In this document: positions 1 through 7,734 of the stretch, in pieces
Position numbering within the stretch: position 1 is the stretch's first letter
Layout: each line of letters opens with the position of its first letter
Assembly (NCBI GenBank): GCA_947500825.1
Contig: CANMTR010000018.1
Location: forward strand, 1-45,209
Direction: 5' to 3'
Length of the DNA stretch: 45,209 nt
Origin: an uncultured Paracoccaceae bacterium
GTDB taxonomy: Bacteria; Pseudomonadota; Alphaproteobacteria; Rhodobacterales; Rhodobacteraceae
Program-made: the position numbers and the translations under genes
Notes under the pieces: generated by a model
The model's database searches: none
What the model was told of the DNA's origin: nothing
What the model saw: only the letters and a program-made list of their open reading frames with translations

Positions 1-100
1 TGAGCGGCATCGAACACGCGTCCTCACCAACCTTCAGCGCCGCGCCAAAACCCTCGGCTATGAACTGGCGCCCGTACTCGACCGCGCGGGTGTTTCTTAG
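1..100 (+). pseudogene. C-terminal fragment of an unidentified protein
   Basis: An open frame enters from the window edge and stops at TAG 98-100. Its last residues read [20 protein letters not shown] followed by DRAGVS. The basic tail and its position directly against an IS3 remnant suggest the end of another transposase, but I cannot assign the family. The final bases overlap the start of the IS3 remnant, which reads in a different frame, so this looks like a recombination junction. Confidence 0.3.
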
Positions 101-1031
101 GAAGGACACCGCGTATTTCGCCAGGGATGCAAAGTGAGATACGCGTTCGTGGCCGAGCATCGCGGGCAGTTCTCCGTCCGGGCGATGTGCCGGTGTCTGC
201 GCATCCAGCCGAGTTGCTTCTATTCGCGGTTGAAGGCGCCGTTGAGCAAGCGTGCCCAGAAAGACGCCCGCCAGACCGAGCTGCTGAAGGAGGCCTGGGT
301 CGAAAGTGGCAAGGTCTATGGGCACCGCAAGCTGCACGACGATCTTCTCGAGCAGGGCGAAGACGTTTGTCTGAACCGCGCCGCGTTGCGCGCCTGACCA
401 GGCTGGCGGGGATCACGGCACAGATCGGCTACAAGCGCCACCCCGGGAAGTATGGTGGCAAACCCTCGGCCGTGGTCGACAACCCCCTGGATCAGCAGTT
501 CGACGTGGCGGCGCCTGACAAGGTCTGGGTGACTGACATCACCTACATCCGGACACAAAAGGGCTTCGCTTACCTGGCGGTGGTCATCGACCTGTTTTCA
601 CGCCGCGTGGTCGGATGGTCCATGCAGTAGCGCCAGACCACCGACGTCGTGCTCCAGGCTCTGCTCATGGCCACTTGGCGGAAAAAGAAAAGGCCGAGGT
701 GCTGATCCATTCGGATCAGGGTAGCCAGTTCACAAGCATGGATTGGGCCGCTTTCCTGAAAACTTACGACCTCGAGCATTCCATGAGCCGGCGCGGCAAT
801 TGCCACGATAACGCCGTCGCCGAGAGCTCCTTCGACCTGCTAAAGCGCGAGAGGATCAGGAGACGCACCTATTGGACCCGCCAAGAAGCGCGGCGGGACG
901 TGTTCGACTACATCGAGATGTTCTACAACCCGAAGCGCAAGCACGCGCGGAACGGAATGCTGTCGCCCCTCGAGTTCGAGCGGCAGCAGAAACTGAGGCA
1001 CGAGGGCGTCTAAGAAACGCGGGGCTATTCA
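90..1031 (+). mobile_element. IS3-family insertion sequence remnant
   Basis: The element is recognised from a short orfA tail ([14 protein letters not shown], stop at 135-137) that overlaps the GTG start of orfB at 134, the usual IS3 orfA/orfB arrangement, followed by a decayed orfB. Most of orfA and the left end are missing, because the sequence before about position 90 belongs to something else. The right end probably lies in the GGGGCTATTCA stretch after the orfB stop at about 1020-1031. A 9-bp inverted pair, GTTTCTTAG at 92-100 and CTAAGAAAC at 1010-1018, brackets the remnant. Confidence 0.75.
134..1013 (+). pseudogene. IS3-family transposase orfB, broken
   Basis: This is the rve-type DDE integrase half of an IS3 transposase. 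The GTG start at 134 gives [20 protein letters not shown], an IS3 orfB N-terminus. The frame shifts near 385 into one encoding [20 protein letters not shown] and [14 protein letters not shown] (first catalytic Asp). A stop at 628-630 follows WSMQ, and a second frameshift near 675-690 leads into VLIHSDQGSQF (second Asp) and CHDNAVAESSFDLLKRERI (catalytic Glu). The C-terminus FYNPKRKHARNGMLSPLEFE is intact up to the stop at 1011-1013. Two frameshifts and a nonsense codon make it inactive unless rescued in trans. Confidence 0.85.
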
Positions 1032-1112
1032 GTGTCCCGGTCCTGTCTCACGACGATTGCGCCATACCGCTCCTTGCCCTCCTGCGCTCAGACGTTCCCC
1101 TGCCGCGGCGGA

Positions 1113-2231
1113 CTACGCCGCCGCGACCGGAGCTCTGTAGACGCCGCCCCGGGCCATCAGGGCCCAGACGATGCGCGCACTCGCCATTGTTCTCGAACCA
1201 ATGGCGAATAATGGCTCGTTGTTCGCAAGCGCCACCCGCACCAGCCTCCCCGGCTTGCGTGCAAGCAGCCCGCCGAGCTAGGTGCCCGGCTGCGCCGTGG
1301 GATTGGTGCTGCGCTTGATCACCACGCTGTCGGCCCCCGAGGATCAAGAGCCGCCTGAGCGAGCGCTCACCCATCTTCGTCGTCGCTCCCAGGCGCTGCT
1401 TGCCGCCCGTGGAATGCTGCCTCGATGTGAGCCCCAGCCATGCCGCAAAGTCGCGCGCCTTCCGGAACATCTTCGGCGGCGGGGCGAGTGTCGCCAGCGC
1501 GGTAGCGATCAGCGGACCGATGCCGGGAACCGTCATCAGTCGCCGCGCCAGGTCGTCCTCCCGCGCACGACGGGCGATCTCGACGTCGAGCCCGGCGATC
1601 CGCTCCTCGAGGTGGCGCAAGCCATCCACGAGAACCTGCAACGTCGCGCGTGCCGTCTCGAGCAGATCGCTGCCAGCCTCTTCGATCACCGTGATCAACC
1701 GGCGCATGCTCACGGTCCCCTGCGGGACGACCTCGCCGAACTCCGTCAGGTGGCCACGGAGCGCGTTGATCGTCTGCGTGCGCTGCCGGATCAGCAGTTC
1801 GCGCACCCGGAACACCGCGGCGGCGCCCTGCATCTCTTCGCCCTTCACCGGCACGAACCGCATACGCCGACGCTGGTTTGTCACCTTCCATCGATTCATT
1901 GGACCGATGGATCGCTTCGCAACCGGCTCGAACCCTCGCAGACCGCCTCCGCATCGGCTATGCCATTCTTCTGCCTACGTACGAACGGTTTCACGTAGGC
2001 CGGCGGGATCAACCTGACCTCACGGCCCAGCTTGCCGATCTCCTGGCCCCGGTAATGGGCGCCGCCGCACGCTTCCATTGCGACGGTGCAGGACGGCCCT
2101 CCGGCGAGAAACTCCAGTACCTGACCCCGCCGCAACTTCCGACGCAGTACCGCTCGCCCTGTCGCGTCAGCCCCATGCAGCTGAAACACATTCTTCGCCA
2201 GATCGAGCCCGACCGTGATAATCTCCGACAT
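1113..2231 (-). pseudogene. IS110-family DEDD transposase, frameshifted
   Basis: The ATG at 2231 begins MSEIITVGLDLAKNVFQLHG, the DEDD (RuvC-like) N-terminal domain of IS110 transposases. The reading continues to DAEAVCEGSSR and then breaks near 1890-1910. It resumes in another frame as MRFVPVKGEE, with a helical linker and the Transposase_20 motif VPGIGPLIATALATLAP. A second break near 1270-1340 follows RSLRRLLILG. The C-terminus is still readable in a third frame (LVRVALANNEPLF, then ARIVWALMARGGVYRAP), ending at the stop 1113-1115. About 373 codons span the remains, slightly longer than usual because of extra codons at the first break. It is inferred to be inactive. Confidence 0.8.
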
Positions 2232-2327
2232 GACCGCTCCCTCCCGTGGATCATCGCTGACCCACCTTGGCACATCGGATGCCGTCGGGGGGGGGGCACC
2301 ATCAAAGCCGCATTCCCCCTTGCCTAG
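2232..2327 (-). other. IS110 left-end leader, possible bridge-RNA region
   Basis: This non-coding stretch sits directly upstream of the IS110 transposase start, the position where IS110-group elements encode their bridge RNA in the left end. The sequence before the ATG, in the transposase direction, includes GGGAGGGAGCGGTC, which supplies the ribosome binding site. It also holds a run of ten G on the plus strand at 2287-2296. The bridge-RNA assignment rests on family knowledge and position only; I did not derive an RNA fold. Confidence 0.3.
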
Positions 2328-2333
2328 ACGCCG

Positions 2334-3503
2334 TCAGCCCAGAAGGGCGCGCAGGCGATCCTCATAGACGGCGAGCTTTTCTATACCGCGTCGGCAAGCC
2401 GTTTCGATCTCCGCGGCCAGTCGCTCCCGGTTGGCGTAGGCCGCCTGAATATTTTCTTCGATCGCCTCGGCCGTCTCCGAGGTGCAATCGACCGTCCGCT
2501 CGTACCCGATCGTCCCGAACAGACCCTCGAACTTACGGCTGTAGGCCATAGGGACCACGGGCACCCCCGACGAGAAGGCAGCAATGCAGGCATGCATCCG
2601 CGCCCCCATGAAGAAGTCGAGCCCCGCAATATAACTTTTCGCTTTCGAAGGAGAGGTGAATCGCGGCGCCGCAATTACGTCTGGAAACTCTTCGATTAAA
2701 GCAGCATTAGCGGCGGTATCGTCCTCACCATGTGTGCGATCTTCGGTCTCCGGATAGACGTGGGCGACGAGATGGATTTCGCAGCCTTCTGCACGAAAGA
2801 AACGAATCAGATCGCGAATTAGCTTAGGATAATCAGCTCGAATACCAAACTCGTTCTTGCCAGTATAACCCCGTTTCATAAGGAGACCCGAGACGTTTAT
2901 TCCGACCTTCGGTACCCCTTGCGGATCGCGAGTCGATGGTTTGTCATAAGCAAGGCGCAAAGCGACATCGGAAGCCTCGATTACGTCTTTGTATCCGAGC
3001 TCATGCGCATGCTCGGTCGAGAGACGATCACGGGTTGCAACCAAAGCCGAACGTTGCATGGTCATTCTTGCGAGACGCTTAGACCAGGACTTGGTGAAGG
3101 GTCCAATAGTTTGCGGCGCTAAGATAAGCGGCGTTCCCGAAAGATGGGTCAGTGCCTTCATCCAGAACATCCGGGTTAGACGGGATGTACCGTAAATATC
3201 GGCGAAGCTGTCCCCCGCGCCGATATCGATTACAGCGTCTGATCGGCGGACCACGGTAAAGAAACCCGATGGCGACAAAAGCGCCTTTCGGTCGATATCG
3301 ATCACTTCGATATTTGGGCCTTCGATATAGGGGGCGCGCGGTCCCTTCCAATCCATGATGGTGATCTTCAAACCACGATCGAGATCGCGCGCAACACCTC
3401 GCAGGATATCTACCTGCGCGGCAGTGAGCGCTCCGACACCCATGTTGTCGGAGCGTGTCGAATGCTGGATCAGGCAAATACGAAGTGGATCGCTCATAGT
3501 CAT
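2334..3503 (-). CDS. Polysaccharide pyruvyl transferase family protein
   Basis: The 389-residue protein has the hallmarks of the PS_pyruv_trans family, a GT-B-like fold that transfers pyruvate from phosphoenolpyruvate onto sugars of exopolysaccharides. The N-terminus carries TRSDNMGVGAL (about residues 16-26), the family's nucleotide-like loop. The C-terminal half carries GARMHACIAAFSSGVPVVPM and SRKFEGLFGTIGY, also typical. The start is ATG 3503; ATG 3497 is an alternative two codons in. It lies 19 bases downstream of the FrhB-like gene and is probably cotranscribed with it. Codon use is visibly less GC-rich than in genes beyond 10 kb, and an IS110 remnant touches its 3' end. The acceptor sugar cannot be inferred. 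Confidence 0.85.
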   Translation of the reverse strand: MTMSDPLRICLIQHSTRSDNMGVGALTAAQVDILRGVARDLDRGLKITIMDWKGPRAPYIEGPNIEVIDIDRKALLSPSGFFTVVRRSDAVIDIGAGDSFADIYGTSRLTRMFWMKALTHLSGTPLILAPQTIGPFTKSWSKRLARMTMQRSALVATRDRLSTEHAHELGYKDVIEASDVALRLAYDKPSTRDPQGVPKVGINVSGLLMKRGYTGKNEFGIRADYPKLIRDLIRFFRAEGCEIHLVAHVYPETEDRTHGEDDTAANAALIEEFPDVIAAPRFTSPSKAKSYIAGLDFFMGARMHACIAAFSSGVPVVPMAYSRKFEGLFGTIGYERTVDCTSETAEAIEENIQAAYANRERLAAEIETACRRGIEKLAVYEDRLRALLG

Positions 3504-3522
3504 GACACCTATCGTTGTCCCG

Positions 3523-4767
3523 TTACCGCGCCGTTGACGCGCGCAGGTTTCGGCGGAGCGTTCCGAGAAAGTTCTTCAGATTGCGGGCCAGTGGGTTTTG
3601 CCTAGCCGCCGCGAGAAGATGCAAGCCGCGATAATGCGGCACGGGCCGCCCGGCCGCGCGCTGGCCTGCAAGACGGGCAAAAAGGGCGCGGCGTCGCTCG
3701 CGCTGGCCCGGCTGGATGGCGGCCAGAGCCGTGATGTCGAAATCCCGGGTCTCGATTTGCCCGGCCCCGCGTGCGGCCGCGACCAGGTCCTCGCCCTTTT
3801 CCGTCCGCGCCATGACCAGGCTGATACCGTCCGCCTCGTCAAAGACGGGATAGCCCCGCTCGTCGCTCTCCCAAGCATCGGCGCAGACGATATCGGCCGC
3901 TACACCGGTTCCGTCGGGGCAAAGCTTACAGCGGTGCTGCACATGGCGCGACAGGATCTTTCCCCAACTATCGTGATAGGTCATCGACCGATCGGTGCCG
4001 TCCGTCGAGGTGGCGGTCGCCCGGCCGGGCCAGCCCCGCCCCCGATAGCGGAAGGCGCGCGTCGAGGCGAGGTCCGTATCAAGCGCCTCGAGTACCGCCT
4101 GCCCCCCGGCATGCGACGGCACGCCGGCACAGAAGAACGACACTACCACCGGGAAAGCCCGGTCGATTTCGGGATCACGCTGTGCCCAGGCCCGAAGCGC
4201 GACCGCATCGCAGGGCTTGCCGACGAAGGCGAAGCGGCGCCCCGTTTCCCGGTGTTCCTCGAGCCGGGCAGGCAAATCCGCTAGGGGGGCCGAGGGGGCG
4301 TAGCGCGACCCCGCGGCGGCGCGGATGTCCTCCGCCCCCATCGAGACGGTGGCTACATTGCCAATGGGCAGGTTTGGATCGGCGCCGGTCTGGATCACGG
4401 CCTCGACCCGGCCGCTCTCGACCAGATAGACAAGGATCGCCGACAAGGCCCCGCCCGAAGACGCTGCAAAGCGGGTGTCCGGATCCGTGGCCCATCCCGT
4501 CATGACGGATACGTATGGGCCCCAGAGGGAGGTATCCGTCCTGCCTCCAGGATCGACGTTCTGTCCGAGGCCCGGACAGATCCCGGCAATTCCGCTCTCC
4601 TCCTCTGGGGAGAGCGGTGCCTGCTGGATCGGCCTGAGGTAACCCGGCGCAGCAACCTGCATTTGCACCTTGTCGGGGGCGATAGCCGCACATCCGCCGC
4701 ACCCGGCGCACAGGTTGCCGCGCGCGACGCGGGTGAGAGCGGGACTGGCCGAAGCGGCATGGGGCAT
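3523..4767 (-). CDS. FrhB-like Fe-S protein (F420 hydrogenase/dehydrogenase beta-subunit family)
   Basis: The 414-residue protein belongs to the FrhB_FdhB N and C domain family, often found as a stand-alone gene in polysaccharide clusters. It begins with a ferredoxin-like CxxCxxC (C20, C23, C26, in NLCAGCGGCAAIAPDKV). The FAASSGGALSAILVYL stretch (about residues 90-110) and FAFVGKPCDAVALRA follow. A second set of cysteines is at HRCKLCPDGTG (about 280-283) and DIVCADAW. Such proteins bind Fe-S clusters and a flavin; their role in glycan synthesis is not established. I chose the ATG at 4767 because the open frame further upstream runs into the divergent flippase. The pyruvyl transferase follows 19 bases after its stop. 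Confidence 0.8.
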   Translation of the reverse strand: MPHAASASPALTRVARGNLCAGCGGCAAIAPDKVQMQVAAPGYLRPIQQAPLSPEEESGIAGICPGLGQNVDPGGRTDTSLWGPYVSVMTGWATDPDTRFAASSGGALSAILVYLVESGRVEAVIQTGADPNLPIGNVATVSMGAEDIRAAAGSRYAPSAPLADLPARLEEHRETGRRFAFVGKPCDAVALRAWAQRDPEIDRAFPVVVSFFCAGVPSHAGGQAVLEALDTDLASTRAFRYRGRGWPGRATATSTDGTDRSMTYHDSWGKILSRHVQHRCKLCPDGTGVAADIVCADAWESDERGYPVFDEADGISLVMARTEKGEDLVAAARGAGQIETRDFDITALAAIQPGQRERRRALFARLAGQRAAGRPVPHYRGLHLLAAARQNPLARNLKNFLGTLRRNLRASTAR

Positions 4768-4886
4768 ATTGGAGCGGTCGTTCTTCTTGGCGCGATTCAA
4801 GGGTCTCTTAGCGATTACGCTCCACCTTGACCACGCCGCCCTGTCGCGGAAGAAGCGGTCCCGCACCCCAATCTGGAAAGTTCTCC
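4768..4886. promoter_or_regulatory. Divergent intergenic region, flippase versus FrhB/pyruvyl transferase
   Basis: These 119 bases separate two divergent start codons and must hold both promoters. A GGAAAG sequence at 4875-4880 is a fair ribosome binding site for the rightward ATG at 4887. A short inverted repeat AGCG-ATTA-CGCT lies near the middle. I could not fix convincing -35/-10 boxes for either direction. Confidence 0.35.
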
Positions 4887-6296
4887 ATGCTCCGCACGGC
4901 ACTCCTGATTCTGTCGGGCAACGCGGCCGCCTCGATGGTGCTGCTCGTGCGGAACCTCGCCGTCGCGCGCCTGATCTCGGTCGAGAATTACGGCATTGCC
5001 GCAACCTTCGCCCTCGTCGTGTCACTGCTCGAGATGATGTCGGCTCTCGGGCTGCAGCAGCAGATTGTCCAGTCTAAGGAGGGGGATGACCCCGATTTTC
5101 AGGCCGCGCTGCAAGGGTTCCAGCTTCTGCGCGGGATCCTGTCGGGAGCGACCCTGTTCTTGCTGGCTGGGCCGGTGGCCGATTTCATGAACGTCCCCGA
5201 GGTCGCTTGGGCGTACCGGGTCGTCGCGCTTGTCCCCGTGCTCAACGCTTTCCAGCACTTCGACGTCCATCGGTTGAATCGAGAAATGGTCTTCGGCCCG
5301 CTGCTCATGATGCAGTTCGCCCCGGCCCTGCTCTCGCTCGCGCTGGTATGGCCCTTCGTAGTCTGGTTCGGAGACTACAGAGTGATGCTCGGGTGCATCT
5401 TGGTCCAAGCCGCAATGGGGGTCGCGACCTCTCACCTGGCGGCAAGACGGCCCTGGCGGCTGCGGTTTGATCGTCGCGTCATATCGGGGTCGTTGCGTTT
5501 CGGCTGGCCGCTTCTCGTCAACAATTTGCTTCTTTTCGCTGTATTCAACGGAGACCGCATCCTTGTTGGCCGCGAGATCGGGATGGAGACGCTGGCCATC
5601 TTCTCCATGGGCATGACGCTGACCCTGACCCCCACGCTCGTGCTGGCCAAGAGCACGCAGAATTTCTTTCTCCCTCAATTGTCACGGTTGTGGAGCGCCG
5701 AGCCGCCGCAGAAAGACAGGTTCTCCAGAACCGCACGTGCGGTGATCGAGGTCCCGCTCCTAGCCGGGGTCTTGCTGGCCACTGGCGTCTACCTGCTCGG
5801 CGGACCCGTCGTGTATCTCTTGCTGGGAGAGAAGTACCTCTCGCTGCTGCCTTATTTGACATGGTTTGCGGTAATGCAGGCGCTGCGCGTGGCCAAGGCC
5901 GGGCCGTCCATCGTGGCTCTGGCGGCAGGGCACACATCGAACGCGATGATCGCCAACATTTGCCGGATCACCATTCTGCCCCTTGCTTGGTACGTGGCCG
6001 CCACGACGGGGGACCTGCTGCTCATCATCCAGATCGCTGCCGCAGGCGAACTCTTGGGCTACTTGGTCTCGCTGAGCCTCGTGCGCGCTAGGGTGGGAAT
6101 GTCCCTGCGCTTCCTGTTCCCGACGCTGATGAGCGTAACAGCTCTTCTGGGCACGGTCGCGTTTTTGGACCAAGTCGCTTCGAACGGAACGGCCCCTGCC
6201 GTCGCGCCTCTCTGGGCCTGGGCTCTCCTCGCCGCGCTTTTGGTGCTTGTGGGGATGGCCATGGGCGATCTGCGCCGCTACGCCCTGCGCCGGTGA
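4887..6296 (+). CDS. Oligosaccharide flippase, Wzx-like (MOP superfamily)
   Basis: The 469-residue protein is almost entirely hydrophobic, with about 12 to 14 predicted membrane segments, typical of Polysacc_synt flippases. These move lipid-linked repeat units from the cytoplasmic to the periplasmic face of the inner membrane. The N-terminal segment GNAAASMVLLVRNLAVARLI and the following SVENYGIAATFALVVSLLEM are characteristic. FGWPLLVNNLLLFAVFNGDR in the middle corresponds to the start of the second six-helix half. The start at ATG 4887 is supported by GGAAAG 7 bases upstream; the open frame to 4827 has no family likeness. The stop overlaps a possible GTG start of the next gene, so the two are likely translated together. 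Confidence 0.88.
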   Translation: MLRTALLILSGNAAASMVLLVRNLAVARLISVENYGIAATFALVVSLLEMMSALGLQQQIVQSKEGDDPDFQAALQGFQLLRGILSGATLFLLAGPVADFMNVPEVAWAYRVVALVPVLNAFQHFDVHRLNREMVFGPLLMMQFAPALLSLALVWPFVVWFGDYRVMLGCILVQAAMGVATSHLAARRPWRLRFDRRVISGSLRFGWPLLVNNLLLFAVFNGDRILVGREIGMETLAIFSMGMTLTLTPTLVLAKSTQNFFLPQLSRLWSAEPPQKDRFSRTARAVIEVPLLAGVLLATGVYLLGGPVVYLLLGEKYLSLLPYLTWFAVMQALRVAKAGPSIVALAAGHTSNAMIANICRITILPLAWYVAATTGDLLLIIQIAAAGELLGYLVSLSLVRARVGMSLRFLFPTLMSVTALLGTVAFLDQVASNGTAPAVAPLWAWALLAALLVLVGMAMGDLRRYALRR

Positions 6297-6313
6297 AAGC
6301 CCGAGGTTCTCCC

Positions 6314-7234
6314 ATGTCCCACCCCGTCCTATTCCACGTCGGTTACCACAAGACCGCAACCACCTGGATGCAGAAGCGCCTGTTCACCGAGCGGAACGGG
6401 TTCCAGCAGGTCGCGGATCACGGCGACGTCTTTAACCGGATCGTGCGCCCCCACGGTTTGCACTTCGACCCCGGGCCGATGCGCGATTTCCTAGCTGAAC
6501 GATGCCGGGAAATGCCCGAAGGTCTCGCCCCGGTGGTCTCTTCCGAAATCCTCTCGGGCCACCCGTTCTATGCGGGCCAAGACAGTGACGTCCACGCCGA
6601 GCGTATCAAAGCCATCGCGCCGAATGCCCGGATCCTGATCTCGATCCGCAACCAGATGCGCATCCTGCCCTCGATCTACATGCAGTACCTCCTGCGGGGT
6701 GGAACCATGCCCCCCCGAACCTTTTTTGCCGGGGTCGAGGAACCAGGGTATTTCGGGTTCGATCCGCTGCATTTCGAGTACGATCGGCTGGTGTCGCGAT
6801 ATCAAGAGCTTTTCGGAGCGAAGAACGTCCTCGTCGTTACGCAAGAGGCCCTGAAGGCCGACATGAACGCGGTATCGCGACAGATCGCTGGCTTCGCGGG
6901 AAACGTTCAATTTGAGCGGCTCAGCGAAGAGGATCGATCCGTTCAATCACCGAGCTATCCCGAATATGCAGTGCCGGTACTGCGGCGGATCAATCACGTC
7001 CAGTACGGCGTATTGAACCCGGTTCCGATCATATCCCTCGGCCGAACGCCCTATGGTCTCTATAAGATCGCCGGCTACCTATTGCGCCTGCAGGTGACGA
7101 AGCGCGCTTTATCCCGCTATCGTCCGCTCAGCGAGCACGTACGCAAGACCTTTGCGGGACGCTACGCAGAAAGCAACCGGCGACTGGATGCGTACACAGC
7201 GCACAATCTCGACCTATCGGCTTACGACCTGTGA
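6314..7234 (+). CDS. Sulfotransferase-like protein
   Basis: The 306-residue protein carries the 5'-phosphosulfate-binding loop near its start (GYHKTATTWMQ, residues 10-20) and a 3'-phosphate-binding stretch ILISIRNQMRILPSIYMQYL at about residues 110-130. These fit PAPS-dependent carbohydrate sulfotransferases. The ATG at 6314 has GAGG at 6303-6306 with good spacing. A GTG at 6293, overlapping the flippase stop, would add seven residues. The gene follows the flippase directly, so it probably sulfates the polysaccharide repeat unit or its precursor. An IS3 transposase fragment begins within about 50 bases of the stop. The acceptor is unknown. Confidence 0.75.
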   Translation: MSHPVLFHVGYHKTATTWMQKRLFTERNGFQQVADHGDVFNRIVRPHGLHFDPGPMRDFLAERCREMPEGLAPVVSSEILSGHPFYAGQDSDVHAERIKAIAPNARILISIRNQMRILPSIYMQYLLRGGTMPPRTFFAGVEEPGYFGFDPLHFEYDRLVSRYQELFGAKNVLVVTQEALKADMNAVSRQIAGFAGNVQFERLSEEDRSVQSPSYPEYAVPVLRRINHVQYGVLNPVPIISLGRTPYGLYKIAGYLLRLQVTKRALSRYRPLSEHVRKTFAGRYAESNRRLDAYTAHNLDLSAYDL

Positions 7235-7284
7235 TTCACCCTGCTCACAAGAAATCCCTATGAGCGCGGTCGAACTCGCTGAAT

Positions 7285-7599
7285 ACCCGAAGACACTCAG
7301 GGTCGACAACGGCAGCGAATTCATTTTCCGGGATCTCGACGTGTGGGCCTACGCCAACGACCTTACACTGGACTTTCTCGGCCCGGAAAGCTCATCGACA
7401 ATAGCTTCATCAGGCGTTTAATTTGAAGCTCCGCGCCGAATGCCTGAACGCGCACTGGTTCCTGAGCCTTGCCAATGCCCGCGAAAAGGTGGAAAACTGG
7501 CGCAAAGACTACAACGAGGTTCGGCCACACAGCGCGTTTGATTACAACGTCTTGGTTGCCATGCATTATCCCGGTGGCGTCACCAGCCCGTCATCGTGA
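7285..7599 (+). pseudogene. IS3-family transposase C-terminal fragment
   Basis: The fragment begins with PKTLRVDNGSEFIFRDLDVW, containing the second Asp of an IS3 DDE integrase, and continues to YANDLTLDF. Two frame changes between about 7385 and 7420 pass through LIDNSFIRR. The last frame reads KLRAECLNAHWFLSLANARE and KDYNEVRPHSAFDYN, then MHYPGGVTSPSS and a stop at 7597-7599. This is a different IS3 subtype from the one at 90-1031. Everything upstream of the second Asp is missing. Sequence to about 7650 resembles the 3' end of such elements. Confidence 0.8.
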
Positions 7600-7734
7600 G
7601 ACAGCCGGAAAACTCCAAGTCTCGGCGGTCCAAAATCGGGGAGCACAGCACAGGCGAAAAGCCCCGCCGTTCTAGAGAAGAGCCTCTCCATGGGTCGCAG
7701 GAAGGCATTCTTGTCGCATAGGTTTTCAGCAGTC

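Larger units (their letters stand above)
1034..2327 (-). mobile_element. IS110-family insertion sequence, decayed
   Basis: A leftward IS110-type transposase gene occupies most of this stretch and is flanked by short non-coding ends. The side upstream of the transposase (2232 to about 2327) resembles the conserved leader seen before IS110 transposases. The element abuts the stop codon of the pyruvyl transferase gene (2334) within about 10 bases, so it inserted just downstream of that gene. The exact ends are uncertain because IS110 elements lack long terminal inverted repeats. Confidence 0.65.
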
